Origin: an uncultured Bacteroidota bacterium
Lineage (GTDB): Bacteria > Bacteroidota > Bacteroidia > Bacteroidales > 4484-276
NCBI GenBank assembly: GCA_903944895.1
Contig: CAJATL010000101.1
Span: 1 to 40,775 of the forward strand
Direction of reading: 5' to 3'
Length of the DNA stretch: 40,775 nucleotides
Below are positions 25,922 through 35,500 of this stretch, piece by piece. The notes below the pieces were generated by a model. That model saw only the letters and a program-made list of their open reading frames with translations, did not search any database and had not been told where the DNA came from. Both the position numbers and the translations under genes were made by a program. How positions within the stretch are numbered: position 1 is the stretch's first letter; each line of letters begins with the position of its first letter.

Positions 25922-28396
25922 ATGAAACAAAAACTCCTTCCTTACTTTTTTCTCATCTTCTTTTTCCTGGCGATCTTTTTTTTGTACTACCTCTTTACAG
26001 GTATCGAAATCCGGGGTTCGGGGCGGACTAATCAATATTTGTCCCACCAGCTTACGGGCAATTTTTTGGTTGTGAAGACAAACCTCGGAACCAGCAGCAT
26101 CAGGTTTTTGAACGACGAAATTGCCGAAGTAAGCTTTTCTGACCAAGAATCACCTTTTGTTGATTCATCGCATGCTGTAATTCTAAAAGCCGACAATCAT
26201 GCCGTTTCGTTGATTTCGGAAGATAACAGGATTGTTTTTAAAAGAAAAAGCCTGGAAATACATATTTCAAAAAATCCTTACCGGCTTTGTTTTATAAAAG
26301 ATGGCGACACCATTTTGCAGGAAAAGAACGGGTTTTTCCGCAACGATTCGACCAGCGGTTTTCGGTTTGCCCTGTCGAAAGAGGAAAAGATTTACGGAAC
26401 CGGATTTCGAACAATTCCTACAAACCGCCGCGGCTACAGGGTTGATCTTTACAATAAAGCGCAGTACGGCTACAGCCTCGATTCTCCAAACCTGAATTTT
26501 TCGGTGCCGCTCGTGGTTTCTTCAGGCGGTTACGCCATTTTGTTCGATAATCCGCAAAAAGGCTTTTTGGATATTGGAAAAACACAAACCGATATTTTGG
26601 AATTTGGTTCGATGGGAGGGAAGATGGCCTATTATGTGATGGCTTCAAAAAATCCCCCTTCGCTGATGCTGAATTATGGCCTGCTTACCGGCTTTCAGCC
26701 GATGCCACCGCGCTGGGCTTTGGGAAATCTGCAATCGCGTTTTGGCTATAAAACGCAAAAAGAAGCCGAAGAAATTGTAGCCAAAATGATTGCGGCAGGT
26801 TATCCGCTCGATGCGATAATCATTGACCTTTACTGGTTTGGACAAGGTGTAAAAGATAGTTTTTACATGGGCGACCTTGCCTGGCATAAGCAAAACTGGC
26901 CCGATCCGGCAGGAATGATTTCGAAGTTTAAGACGAAAGGCGTGAAAACTATCCTCATCACCGAGCCGTATATTTTGGAGGAATCCAGCAATTTTGAATC
27001 ACTCAGCAAGGCTGGCCTTTTGGCCAAAGATAGCACCGGACAAACTTACATTTTAAAAGATTTTTGGTTTGGAAAAGGTGGTTTGCTCGATATTTTTAAT
27101 CCAAAAACAAGGGATTGGTTTTGGGAAAAATACAACGATCAGATAAAAATTGGCGCTGCCGGCTGGTGGGGCGATCTTGGTGAGCCAGAAACTGCCCATC
27201 CGGATATGTTTTATGCGGCAGGCTCCGGCGATGAAGTTCACAACATTTACGCGCATTACTGGAATAAAATGCTCTCGGATGGTTATGCGCAGCGTTATCC
27301 CAACGAAAGGCTTTTTCATTTAAATCGGGCTGGATTTGCCGGATCTCAAAGGTTTTCGGTTTTTCCGTGGTCTGGCGATGTTTCGCGGAGCTGGCAAGGT
27401 TTGCAGGCACAGCCGCGCGCCGTCCTGGGCATGACTTTAAGCGGGTTTTCGTACATGCACAGCGACCTGGGGGGTTTTGCCGGTGGCGAAAAAGACGAAG
27501 AACTTTACCTGCGCTGGCTTCAGTACGGGACTTTTAATCCGGTTTTTCGGGTTCACGGCGATGATAAAGCTCCGGTTGAACCGATATTCTACTCGGAAAA
27601 TGCGCAGATGATCCTGAAAAAATTCATCAATCTGCGTTACCGGATGCTGCCCTACAATTACACGCTGGCCTGGCTAAATTCATCCAAAGGTGAACCCATT
27701 ACGCGGCCTTTGTTTTTTGAAGAACCCAATAACCCCGAAATTGCCGGAATAGACGATACCTACCTTTGGGGGCCGAATTTGCTGGTCGCGCCCATTCTCG
27801 AGAAAGGACAAAAAAGCCGGAAAATCTATCTTCCAAAAGGCAACTGGTACGACTTTTTTACAGATGAAAAATTTGAAGGAAACCGTTGGATCGAAAAGCC
27901 GGTAACCCTCGAAAACATTCCTGTTTTTGCCCGTGGCGGAAGTTTTATCCCTATGATCGAACCGATCCAAAACACCGAAAAGTATTCTTCCGAAAACCTG
28001 ATTTTACATTATTATTTTGATGAAACTGTAAAACAATCCGGTTTTACGATGTACGAAGATGATGGAAAAACAAAAGATGCTTACGAAAAAGGGCTTTTTG
28101 AGTTGCTCGGTTTTAAGGTAAATAGTCTGGATGATTTGCTGATTTTTTCATTTATCCGTGAAAAACACACCGCTTATTCCGGAATGCCCAAAACCCGCAC
28201 CATCGAACTTGTGATTCACAATATCAAAAGCCTTCCCGGTAGGGTTTTGGTTGATGAAAAAGAAGTTAAAATTTCTCAGGGCAACACCCATCAAAAATTA
28301 TCTAAATTAGCCTCATCTTACAATTCCGAAAGTAAAATTTTGAGGATAAAATTTGGTTGGATGGCTGATAAAACGAGTGTGCAGGTTTCGTGGTGA
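25922..28396 (+). CDS. GH31 family alpha-glucosidase-type enzyme
   Basis: The 824-residue enzyme opens with a strongly hydrophobic stretch (about 8-27) that acts as a signal anchor or uncleaved signal. An N-terminal beta-sandwich (about 45-255) includes YGTGFRTIPTNRRG. The TIM barrel (about 265-600) shows LDAIIIDLYWFG (296-307), the nucleophile region GWWGDLGEPE (413-422, D418) and the acid/base region FPWSGDVSRSW (481-491, D486), then HSDLGGFAGG. Proximal and distal C-terminal sandwiches follow. GH31 enzymes cut terminal alpha-linked glucose or xylose with retention. With GH13 and GH65 around it, alpha-glucosidase on maltodextrin or isomalto-type ends is the best guess; alpha-xylosidase cannot be excluded by motif alone. 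It should face the periplasm. Confidence 0.93.
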   Translation: MKQKLLPYFFLIFFFLAIFFLYYLFTGIEIRGSGRTNQYLSHQLTGNFLVVKTNLGTSSIRFLNDEIAEVSFSDQESPFVDSSHAVILKADNHAVSLISEDNRIVFKRKSLEIHISKNPYRLCFIKDGDTILQEKNGFFRNDSTSGFRFALSKEEKIYGTGFRTIPTNRRGYRVDLYNKAQYGYSLDSPNLNFSVPLVVSSGGYAILFDNPQKGFLDIGKTQTDILEFGSMGGKMAYYVMASKNPPSLMLNYGLLTGFQPMPPRWALGNLQSRFGYKTQKEAEEIVAKMIAAGYPLDAIIIDLYWFGQGVKDSFYMGDLAWHKQNWPDPAGMISKFKTKGVKTILITEPYILEESSNFESLSKAGLLAKDSTGQTYILKDFWFGKGGLLDIFNPKTRDWFWEKYNDQIKIGAAGWWGDLGEPETAHPDMFYAAGSGDEVHNIYAHYWNKMLSDGYAQRYPNERLFHLNRAGFAGSQRFSVFPWSGDVSRSWQGLQAQPRAVLGMTLSGFSYMHSDLGGFAGGEKDEELYLRWLQYGTFNPVFRVHGDDKAPVEPIFYSENAQMILKKFINLRYRMLPYNYTLAWLNSSKGEPITRPLFFEEPNNPEIAGIDDTYLWGPNLLVAPILEKGQKSRKIYLPKGNWYDFFTDEKFEGNRWIEKPVTLENIPVFARGGSFIPMIEPIQNTEKYSSENLILHYYFDETVKQSGFTMYEDDGKTKDAYEKGLFELLGFKVNSLDDLLIFSFIREKHTAYSGMPKTRTIELVIHNIKSLPGRVLVDEKEVKISQGNTHQKLSKLASSYNSESKILRIKFGWMADKTSVQVSW

Positions 28397-28560
28397 TGAT
28401 TATTTTGTTGCTGCCCCGCGCTGAGCGGTCCGCCAACTGGCGGGCCGCTCAAAACATTGGACAATTTGCAATTGTCCGGATAAAACTTAATTGTGGAAGT
28501 ACAGTGTTTTTTGGGTCTTACCAAAAAGGTTTCACCTTTTTAAAAGGTGAAACCTTTAAC
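28397..28560. repeat. Palindrome cluster after the GH31 gene
   Basis: Three separate inverted repeats: 28423-28450 (13-bp arms, one G-T type mismatch, GC-rich), 28459-28477 (GGACAATT-TGC-AATTGTCC, perfect) and 28525-28557 (perfect 16-nt arms around one T). The first, right after the stop codon, may serve as a terminator stem, though no T run follows it. Confidence 0.8.
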
Positions 28561-28580
28561 ACGCCAGCAGCAGCGCCGCG

Positions 28581-28788
28581 AAATGTTTGTAGAATTTTGC
28601 CTGTCTCAGATTTTTCGATGTGCAGCGCACCGGAATATCTGTTGTTGAAATATTACGGTGCGCTGCACCTTTTGGAGGGGTTTGGTTACATGGTTTCTAC
28701 AAACATTACCGGTGCGCTGCACCTGGCTTCCTTTGTTAATTTCGGATCATCGGGATCAAAAATGTTTCACCTTTTTAAAAGGTGAAAC
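28581..28788. repeat. Interspersed repeat island with GGTGC-GCT-GCACC hairpins
   Basis: A 13-bp inverted repeat (AATGTTTGTAGAA at 28582-28594, TTCTACAAACATT at 28695-28707) encloses two copies of the 5-3-5 hairpin GGTGCGCTGCACC: 28620-28631 in reverse orientation and 28657-28669. A third lies just outside at 28711-28723. The unit ends with a 12-1-12 palindrome (28764-28788) whose core equals that of 28525-28557. No gene is present. It looks like a non-autonomous, hairpin-based interspersed element. Confidence 0.75.
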
Positions 28789-29059
28789 CTGTATAAACCG
28801 ACCCAAGAATTAAAGTTTTAAGGTTTGAGAATGGGGCTTCCCGCACCTGGGCTTAGCCAAACCATGGTCAAAAAGAGGAAAGATCTTTTCATCGGGGAAT
28901 GAATTTAGTTTTTAAAAGAGAGGTTTGAATATTTTTCAATTTTCAGGTCCATGTCACAATGGCTAAAATAGTCGGGTTTTTATTATTTTTGGAAATGAAA
29001 CAGTAATCACAAAAGGAAAAAAAATTGAGCAAAGTCGTTGTTTATTAGTAAATAAATTT
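28789..29059. other. Spacer without a gene
   Basis: About 270 bp. The minus strand from 28892 could encode a 24-residue peptide that looks like the start of an exported protein (MKRSFLFLTMVWL) but stops at once; it may be a gene relic. Nothing else is recognised. Confidence 0.4.
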
Positions 29060-30235
29060 ATGAATTCCAGTCAATTATCAGAAGTTTTAAAGCAAACCAA
29101 CGAGAGGTTGTATCAAAAAGCTGTTAAAGCCATTAATGTGAGCCTCACTATCCGCAACTGGTTGTTTGGTTTTTATATTGTCGAATTTGAGCAAAATGGT
29201 GAAGACAGGGCTAAATATGGGAAGAAATTGTTACAAAATCTCGCCGAAGAATTGGCGATTAAAGGTCTTTCGGCTCCCGAACTTTCACGTTGCAGGCAGT
29301 TTTATCAGACCTATCCAGAGATTCTTGGGTTGGCAACCCAAAAAACGCTGGAAAGCATTTTCGGTGATGTTTTTCCTGCTCAATTTCTAACAAATTTTCA
29401 GATGCCAATTCTTGGGACACCGTCCCAAGAATTGACCAATATTTCTGATGTAAACATTCTTGGGACAGTGTCCCAAGAATTTGGAATTGGTAGTTATCAT
29501 ACTGATTCAAAGCATATTTACAATCTGATTACAAAATGTCCATATTCCCATTTTGTTGAATTACTCAAATTTGAGGAACCGATTAAAAGACAGTTTTATG
29601 AACTTTTGATATTGAAAACCCAACCCTCAATCAGAGAACTAAAGCGACAAATTAATTCGCTCACCTTTGAGAGGTTTGGCCTATCGGGCAATAAAGATTT
29701 GGCTTTTGAACAATTGCAACAAAAAATTATACCTGGAAGTAGTGCCGATTTGGTAAAATCACACTACTTCTTTGAGTTTTTAAAAATCAGCCAACCTCAA
29801 CTTGTCGAAGAAACCGAATTGGAGCAGTCCCTCATTACTCATTTGCAGGATTTTATAATCGAATTGGGAAATGGCTTTTGCTTTGAAGCACGGCAAAAAC
29901 GAATTTTAATTGATGACGAATATTTTTTCATAGACCTGGTTTTTTATCACCGATTATTAAAATGCCACGTACTTATTGAACTAAAAACCGAAAAAGCAAA
30001 ACATGAACATATTGGTCAGTTGAAAGTGTATTTGCAGCATTACAAAAGGAAAGAAATGGCTTTGGATGACAACCCGCCTGTTGGGATTCTGTTGGTTACC
30101 GATAAAAATAAAACCCTTGTCGAATACGCCATTGCTGATTCTGACCTTGAAATATTTGTTAGTAAATATCAATTGCAATTACCTGATAAAAAACAACTTG
30201 AGCAATTTATTCAACAGGAATTGAAAAAGCTGTAA
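29060..30235 (+). CDS. DUF1016/YhcG-type PD-(D/E)xK nuclease domain protein
   Basis: The 391-residue protein has the DUF1016 N-terminal helical, DNA-binding-like part (about 10-110: LTIRNWLFGFYIVEFEQNG, LSAPELSRCRQFYQTYP) and the YhcG C-terminal nuclease-fold part (about 220-365). Active-site residues are visible: E276 (FCFEARQ), D292 (FFIDLVFYH) and E307-L-K309 (LIELKTEKAKHEHIGQL). Family members are linked to mobile DNA and restriction-like systems, but a clear function is not established. The linker between the two parts carries three in-frame palindromes (ILGLATQ at 88-94, ILGTPSQEL at 117-125, ILGTVSQEF at 133-141). It stands alone between glycan genes, flanked by repeats on its left side, which suggests acquisition by transfer. 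Confidence 0.9.
   Translation: MNSSQLSEVLKQTNERLYQKAVKAINVSLTIRNWLFGFYIVEFEQNGEDRAKYGKKLLQNLAEELAIKGLSAPELSRCRQFYQTYPEILGLATQKTLESIFGDVFPAQFLTNFQMPILGTPSQELTNISDVNILGTVSQEFGIGSYHTDSKHIYNLITKCPYSHFVELLKFEEPIKRQFYELLILKTQPSIRELKRQINSLTFERFGLSGNKDLAFEQLQQKIIPGSSADLVKSHYFFEFLKISQPQLVEETELEQSLITHLQDFIIELGNGFCFEARQKRILIDDEYFFIDLVFYHRLLKCHVLIELKTEKAKHEHIGQLKVYLQHYKRKEMALDDNPPVGILLVTDKNKTLVEYAIADSDLEIFVSKYQLQLPDKKQLEQFIQQELKKL
29325..29341. repeat. In-frame palindrome 1 in the DUF1016 gene
   Basis: TTGGGTT-GGC-AACCCAA, coding within I-L-G-L-A-T-Q. It has the same codon phase as the two copies downstream but a different inner stem. Confidence 0.8.
29407..29433. repeat. In-frame palindrome 2 in the DUF1016 gene
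   Basis: Perfect 12-nt arms (AATTCTTGGGAC and its complement) around a 3-nt centre; encodes ILGTPSQEL. Confidence 0.9.
29456..29480. repeat. In-frame palindrome 3 in the DUF1016 gene
   Basis: Perfect 12-nt arms (ATTCTTGGGACA and its complement) around a single G; encodes ILGTVSQE. It lies exactly 48 nt (16 codons) after copy 2. Confidence 0.9.
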
Positions 30236-30424
30236 CTCCTGGATTTTTTAATGACACCTTAAATGAATCCCTTCTGAAAAAGTACAGGTTCAATATCTTT
30301 CCCTCACAAGGAGACGATTACTTTTTCTTTGCCGGATTACCGATTTTTCCAAATAAACCGATAATTTTGCTGACCATCATCCGGCCTGAATGCTGGATTT
30401 TATTAATTGTAAAAAGAATATCCA

Positions 30425-32149
30425 ATGAAAGAAATCGAAACAATCAAATCGGCCTGGCAGGAGTTGTACGGCGATGGATACAACCTTATGCTGGATGAGT
30501 TCGTTAAATTCCTGAACGATTTTAAAAATCAGCATCTGATCAAGCCTCAGGAACCCGAATGGTACAAAGATGCCATCGTGTATTCGCTGTATGTTGATTT
30601 GTTTAACAAGACTTTCGATGGCCTCAACGAAAAACTGGATTACATTCAAAACCTCGGCATGAACTGCCTCTGGCTGTTGCCAATCCTCGATTCGCCTATG
30701 CGCGACGCAGGTTTCGACATCCGGCAATACGACAAAGTGCGCGACGAATTGCTCGGACTTCCGACAAATGCCACCGACGAAGAAAAACAAAAGGCTTTCC
30801 GCGATTTCCTGGATGAAGCCCACAAACGGAATATCAAAGTTATTTTCGATATCGCGATGAACCATACCTCCGACCAGCATCCATGGTTCCTCGAATCCCG
30901 CAAAGGAGTTGATAACCCGTACCACGATTTTTATATCTGGAATAAAGACACAAACCGCTACACCGCCACCCGCCTGCTTTTTAAAGGCATGGAAGACAGC
31001 AACTGGGAAAAAGACGGCGACTGCTATTTTTTCCACCGGTTTTTTAATTTCCAGCCCGATCTGAATTACCGCAACCCACAGGTTTTGACCGAGATGTCGA
31101 AAAACCTGCTTTTCTGGCTGAGCCAGGGCGTTGATGGTTTCCGCGCCGACGCCATTCCTTACATCTGGAAAGAGGAGGGGACGGATTGCGAAAACCTACC
31201 GAAAACCCACACTGTCGTTCGTTTTTTCAGGGCTGTGGTTGATTATATCAGGCCGCACACGTTGTTGCTGGCCGAAGCTTGCCAGAAGCCAGTTGAAGTG
31301 GTTAAATATTTCGGAAACGGCGACGAATGTAACGCTGGCTATCATTTCCCATTGATGCCTCAAATGTTCAAAGCCCTTGCCATGCAAAGCAAAGAGCCGG
31401 TTCAGAAAACGCTGAGCAGGGCCATTACGCCCGAGATTCCCGAAAATGTGCAATGGTTTACTTTTTTAAGATGTCACGATGAGTTGAGTCTTGAGCTGGT
31501 GTATGTTTCCGAAGAAGACCGCGCTTACATCCATAAAAATTATTGTCACCAGCCCGAATGGAATTTCAGGGTAGGAGAGGGCGTTTCGGCCCGCCTGGCG
31601 GAACTGATGCAGCGAAATCCCGACAAAATCGCGCTTGCATATTCAGTCATGCTCACGCTTCCCGGAACACCGATTATTTATTACGGCGATGAATTCGGGA
31701 AACTGAATGACGAGGCCTATTACCGCGAAAAAATTGTCGAAATCGGCAAGGATGACACCCGCTTTTTGGTGCGTGGAAAAATTGACTGGCAGCAGCTTGA
31801 AAAAGATTTGCAAAATAAGGATTCTTTTTCCAGCCAGGTTTTCAATACGATTTCACAACTTGTAAAAACCCGGAAACAGTACGCCGCTTTTGGTCGCGGA
31901 AGCATCAAATGGCTGGAAGTGACCGATAAAAATGGTCTGGCCAACGATTACATCATGGCTTACCTACGGGAGTGGGAAGCAGAGAAGTTGCTGATTCTTC
32001 ACAATCTTTCGGATAAGCCACAGACTTTTCATCTTGATTTAAAGGATGAAATGGGCCAGGTTGACCTTTTCGGCAAAAAGATAATTTTCGACAAAGAATC
32101 TGGTGAAATGAGGATGAAACCTTTTGATTATCTTTGGATTAAATTATAA
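30425..32149 (+). CDS. Cytoplasmic GH13 enzyme, trehalose-synthase type
   Basis: The 574-residue protein has no signal peptide. A helical N-terminal extension (1-45) precedes the TIM barrel. The four GH13 regions are DIAMNH (142-147), GFRADAIPY (238-246, nucleophile D242), LLAEACQ (281-287, acid/base E284) and FLRCHDE (347-353, D352). The longer blocks NHTSDQHPWF, the FLR-HDEL-LE segment and LTLPGTPIIYYGDEFG follow the GH13 trehalose synthase pattern (maltose alpha-glucosyltransferase, which turns maltose into trehalose); family members usually have N where this has C350. Other cytoplasmic GH13 activities such as sucrose-type phosphorolysis or alpha-glucosidase remain possible. Placed beside the GH65-beta-PGM fusion, it probably supplies or rearranges the disaccharide that the phosphorylase cleaves. 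Confidence 0.85.
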   Translation: MKEIETIKSAWQELYGDGYNLMLDEFVKFLNDFKNQHLIKPQEPEWYKDAIVYSLYVDLFNKTFDGLNEKLDYIQNLGMNCLWLLPILDSPMRDAGFDIRQYDKVRDELLGLPTNATDEEKQKAFRDFLDEAHKRNIKVIFDIAMNHTSDQHPWFLESRKGVDNPYHDFYIWNKDTNRYTATRLLFKGMEDSNWEKDGDCYFFHRFFNFQPDLNYRNPQVLTEMSKNLLFWLSQGVDGFRADAIPYIWKEEGTDCENLPKTHTVVRFFRAVVDYIRPHTLLLAEACQKPVEVVKYFGNGDECNAGYHFPLMPQMFKALAMQSKEPVQKTLSRAITPEIPENVQWFTFLRCHDELSLELVYVSEEDRAYIHKNYCHQPEWNFRVGEGVSARLAELMQRNPDKIALAYSVMLTLPGTPIIYYGDEFGKLNDEAYYREKIVEIGKDDTRFLVRGKIDWQQLEKDLQNKDSFSSQVFNTISQLVKTRKQYAAFGRGSIKWLEVTDKNGLANDYIMAYLREWEAEKLLILHNLSDKPQTFHLDLKDEMGQVDLFGKKIIFDKESGEMRMKPFDYLWIKL

Positions 32150-32167
32150 GAAATATTTTTAAGGAGG

Positions 32168-32200
32168 AAACCTAACAGGTTTTCAAAACCTGTTAGGTTT
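32168..32200. terminator. Palindromic terminator-like element after the GH13 gene
   Basis: Perfect 16-nt arms (32168-32183 and 32185-32200, core CCTAACAGG/CCTGTTAGG) around a single C, 18 nt after the stop codon. The tip and base are A/T rich. It shares the odd-length design of the elements at 1441 and 28525. Confidence 0.7.
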
Positions 32201-32295
32201 TACCGGTAAAAACAAGACATTTTTTTGAAAATAAAAATTATCATTATTGACTGAATAAAATTATTTAATCGTTTTGGAAACCTTAATTTGTTTAA

Positions 32296-32426
32296 CCTCT
32301 ACGAGGTATTTAGAAAGATGGGGCATTCATTTTACTACAATACTTTATCGCCTACGGCGAATTCCGCGTAGCGGATAAAGTATTGTAGAATAGATAGATA
32401 CAATAACACTTGATTCCCCGTAGGGG
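32296..32426. repeat. Cluster of four covarying 11-nt mini-hairpins
   Basis: Each has a 4-bp stem around TAC or its complement GTA: CCTC-TAC-GAGG (32296-32306), CGCC-TAC-GGCG (32349-32359), CCGC-GTA-GCGG (32364-32374) and CCCC-GTA-GGGG (32416-32426). The last two, and the second read in reverse, share the frame ATT-stem-GTA-stem-ATAAA while the stem bases change together. A larger perfect 15-bp inverted repeat (32335-32349 and 32374-32388) encloses the middle two. Confidence 0.9.
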
Positions 32427-32473
32427 ATAAACAATTTACCCGGTTACCAGTGAAAAATCTTAATTAAATAAAA

Positions 32474-32492
32474 CTCTCAGCACTGCTGAGAG
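32474..32492. repeat. Small perfect palindrome upstream of the fusion enzyme gene
   Basis: CTCTCAGCA-C-TGCTGAGAG, 9-nt arms around one base, 61 nt before the ATG at 32554. It could be an operator or an mRNA hairpin; nothing further supports either. Confidence 0.6.
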
Positions 32493-32553
32493 AAATTAAC
32501 ACGAATTTTTTCAACCCGTACAAAATTGAAATTATTTAGATAAAAATTCAAAT

Positions 32554-35500
32554 ATGAAAACACTAAACTTCGATGCCGTTATTTTCGATCTCGATGGCGT
32601 GATCACCCAAACTGCCCTTGTTCACAGTTCGGCCTGGAAAAATATGTTCGACGACTTTATGAAAAGCTGGTCGGAAAAAAACAACCAGCCTTTCCGCGAA
32701 TTCGACCATGAGCGCGACTATCTGCCTTATGTCGATGGCAAACCACGCTACAAAGGCGTTCAGTCGTTTTTGGAGCATCGCGGCATCGGGATTCCTTTTG
32801 GCGACCCGTCGGATTCGCCTAAAGCAGAAACCGTTTGTGGTCTTGGCAACCGCAAAAATGAGGTTTTTAACGAAGTGCTCGAGCGTGACGGCGTGCAGGT
32901 TTATCCAACCACAGTTGCGCTCATCCACGAACTTATCGAAAATAATATCAGAGTTGGGGTAGCTTCTTCCAGCAAAAATTGCAAGGTAGTTTTAAAAGCC
33001 GCCGGAATTTTGGATTTGTTCGAAACCCGCGTGGATGGAGAAGTTTCGGCCGAATTAGGCCTTCACGGAAAACCGGAACCCGATATTTTTACTGTTGCAG
33101 CCGATAATCTCGGCGTAACTTACGACCGTTCGGTGGTTGTCGAAGATGCAGTTTCGGGTGTTCAGGCTGGTAAGAAAGGAAATTTTGGTTTGGTACTCGG
33201 GATTGCCCGCGAAGAAAATGAAAAGGAGCTCCGCCACAATGGCGCCGACATCGTCGTAAAAGACATAGCTGACATAGGTTTGCAGGGAATCGATGATTGG
33301 TTTGTAAAAGGTTTGGAAGAAGAAAAATGGCAGCTCACGTATCTGGAATATGATTCCAAAAAGGAGCGTTCGCGCGAAGCCTTGCTTGCTGTGGGAAATG
33401 GCTATTTTGGAACCCGTGGTGCCATGGAAGAAACCAGTGAAAACCCGGCAAATTATCCGGGAACTTACGTTGCCGGATTGTACAACCGCCTGATTTCTCA
33501 AGTTGGCGGCAGGGATGTCGAAAATGAGGATTTCGTAAATATCCCAAACTGGCTGCCCATCACTTTTAAAATTGATGATGGCGAATGGTTTGATCCAAAT
33601 CAAACCGGAATCGTTGATTTTTCCAGGAACCTCGATTTAAAAACCGGCTTGCTTACACGCGTTTTGACAGTTAATGATAAAAAGGGCCACGAAACTTTAA
33701 TCCAGTCGCGCAGGGTTGCTAGCATGGAAAACCCGCACCTGGCGGCCATGAGTTATGAAATCACGCCGTTGAATTATTCGGGCAAAATCACCATAAAATC
33801 AAGCCTCGACGGAAATATCATCAATGCTGGCGTTGAGCGCTACAAACAGCTAAATCAGCAGCATTTGTCACCGGTCGACACCGGTGGCGAAGGCGCCGAA
33901 TCATTTTTGGTTTCAATGACAACGCAATCCAAAATCGAAATTGCCGAAGCTGCAAAGCTCAAAATATTTAATGATGGAAAAGAAATTCATCCCGAAATCT
34001 CCATCCAAAACCAAACCGGTCGAGTGGATTCGCAGTTTAGTGCCGATGTTATTATAAACGACATCTTAAAAGTCGAAAAAGCGGTGGCTATTTTTACTTC
34101 CGCAGATCATCAAAACCAACCAGCGCTTGAGTTTGCAAAAAAAGCCGTTGCGGCGGCTCCTTCGTTTTCCGAAATTTTCAAAGCAAGCTCGAAAAAGTGG
34201 GAAGAAATCTGGAACAAAATTGACCTTGTCATCGAAGGCGACCGCATGGGTCAAAAGTTGATGCGCCTGCATTTGTACCATCTCATGGTTTCATTTTCTG
34301 ATCACAACAAAAATATTGATGCCAGCATAACCGCACGTGGTCTGCACGGGGAAGCATACCGCGGCCACATTTTCTGGGATGAACTTTTCATCCTGCCATT
34401 TTATGCCCTGCATTTTCCCGAAGCTGCAAAAGCGATGCTGATGTACCGTTACCGCAGGTTGGACAAGGCCCGCGAATACGCCAAAGAATACGGCTACAAA
34501 GGAGCCATGTTCCCCTGGCAAAGTGGAAGTGATGGGCGCGAAGAAACGCAGGTTATCCACCTCAACCCGCTAACGGGCGAATGGGGCGACGATTACAGCT
34601 CACTGCAACGCCATGTTTCGCTGGCAGTGGCTTACAACATTTACGAATATTTTACCATCACCGGCGACCATGATTTTATCAGCGAATTTGGGGCTGAGAT
34701 GTTTCTCGAAATCTGCCGGTTCTGGGCAAGTAAAACATCAAAAGATCATGCGACTGGCCGCTATTCCATCAAAAATGTGATGGGTCCTGACGAATTTCAC
34801 GAAGCCTACCAATACTCCACCGAAGGCGGTCTTACCGACAACACTTACACCAATCTGATGGTAGCCTGGGTCATGGAAAAAGCGGCTGATTTGTGGGAAA
34901 GTTTAAGTAAGGACGATCAGAAAGATCTGAGTTCAAAAATTAATCTTGGAGACGATGAACTTGCTAGCTGGAAAGATATTTCGAGCCATCTAAACATTGT
35001 CATCAAAGATGAAATCCTGGCTCAGTATGATGGTTATTTTGAACTTAAAGAGCTGGACTGGAATTATTTCCGTGAAAAATATGGCAACATTTACCGGATG
35101 GACCGCCTCTTAAAAGCCGAAGGAAAAACAGCAGACGAATACAAGGTTGCCAAGCAGGCCGACACGTTGATGACTTTTTATAATTTGCCCGAGGATGAGG
35201 TTACCAAAATCCTCAATAAGTTGGGTTACAACCTCAAAGCAGATTATTTGCGCCGAAATATGGAATATTACCTCCAACGGACTTCGCATGGTTCGACGCT
35301 TTCGAGGGTAGTTCATGCGCAGTTGGCCAACATGATCGGTGATAAAAAGTTGAGCTGGGAGCTTTACAGCGATGCACTTTCGAGCGATTACAACGATATT
35401 CAGGGCGGCACCACCGGTGAAGGAATTCATGCCGGCGTAATGGCCGGAACCGTTTTGGTAGCTTTGCAAACTTACGCAGGCGTTGATGTCCGTTCCGGGA

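Noticed and set aside
29060-30235. Complete restriction-modification or other defence system
   Set aside because: The DUF1016 nuclease stands alone; no methylase, helicase or sensor gene is beside it.
30236-30424. Short protein-like stretch before the cytoplasmic GH13
   Set aside because: Open on both strands for some codons but without start, length or known family.
30377-31036. Minus-strand ORF of 219 codons opposite the GH13 gene
   Set aside because: It is a shadow of the plus-strand GH13, whose catalytic motifs and frame are certain.
32296-32426. CRISPR or ordinary terminator
   Set aside because: Repeats are 11-nt hairpins with unequal spacing and changing stems, and no T run follows them.
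33055-33603. Minus-strand ORF of 182 codons inside the fusion enzyme gene
   Set aside because: Antisense to well-conserved HAD/GH65 coding sequence, no recognisable protein family.
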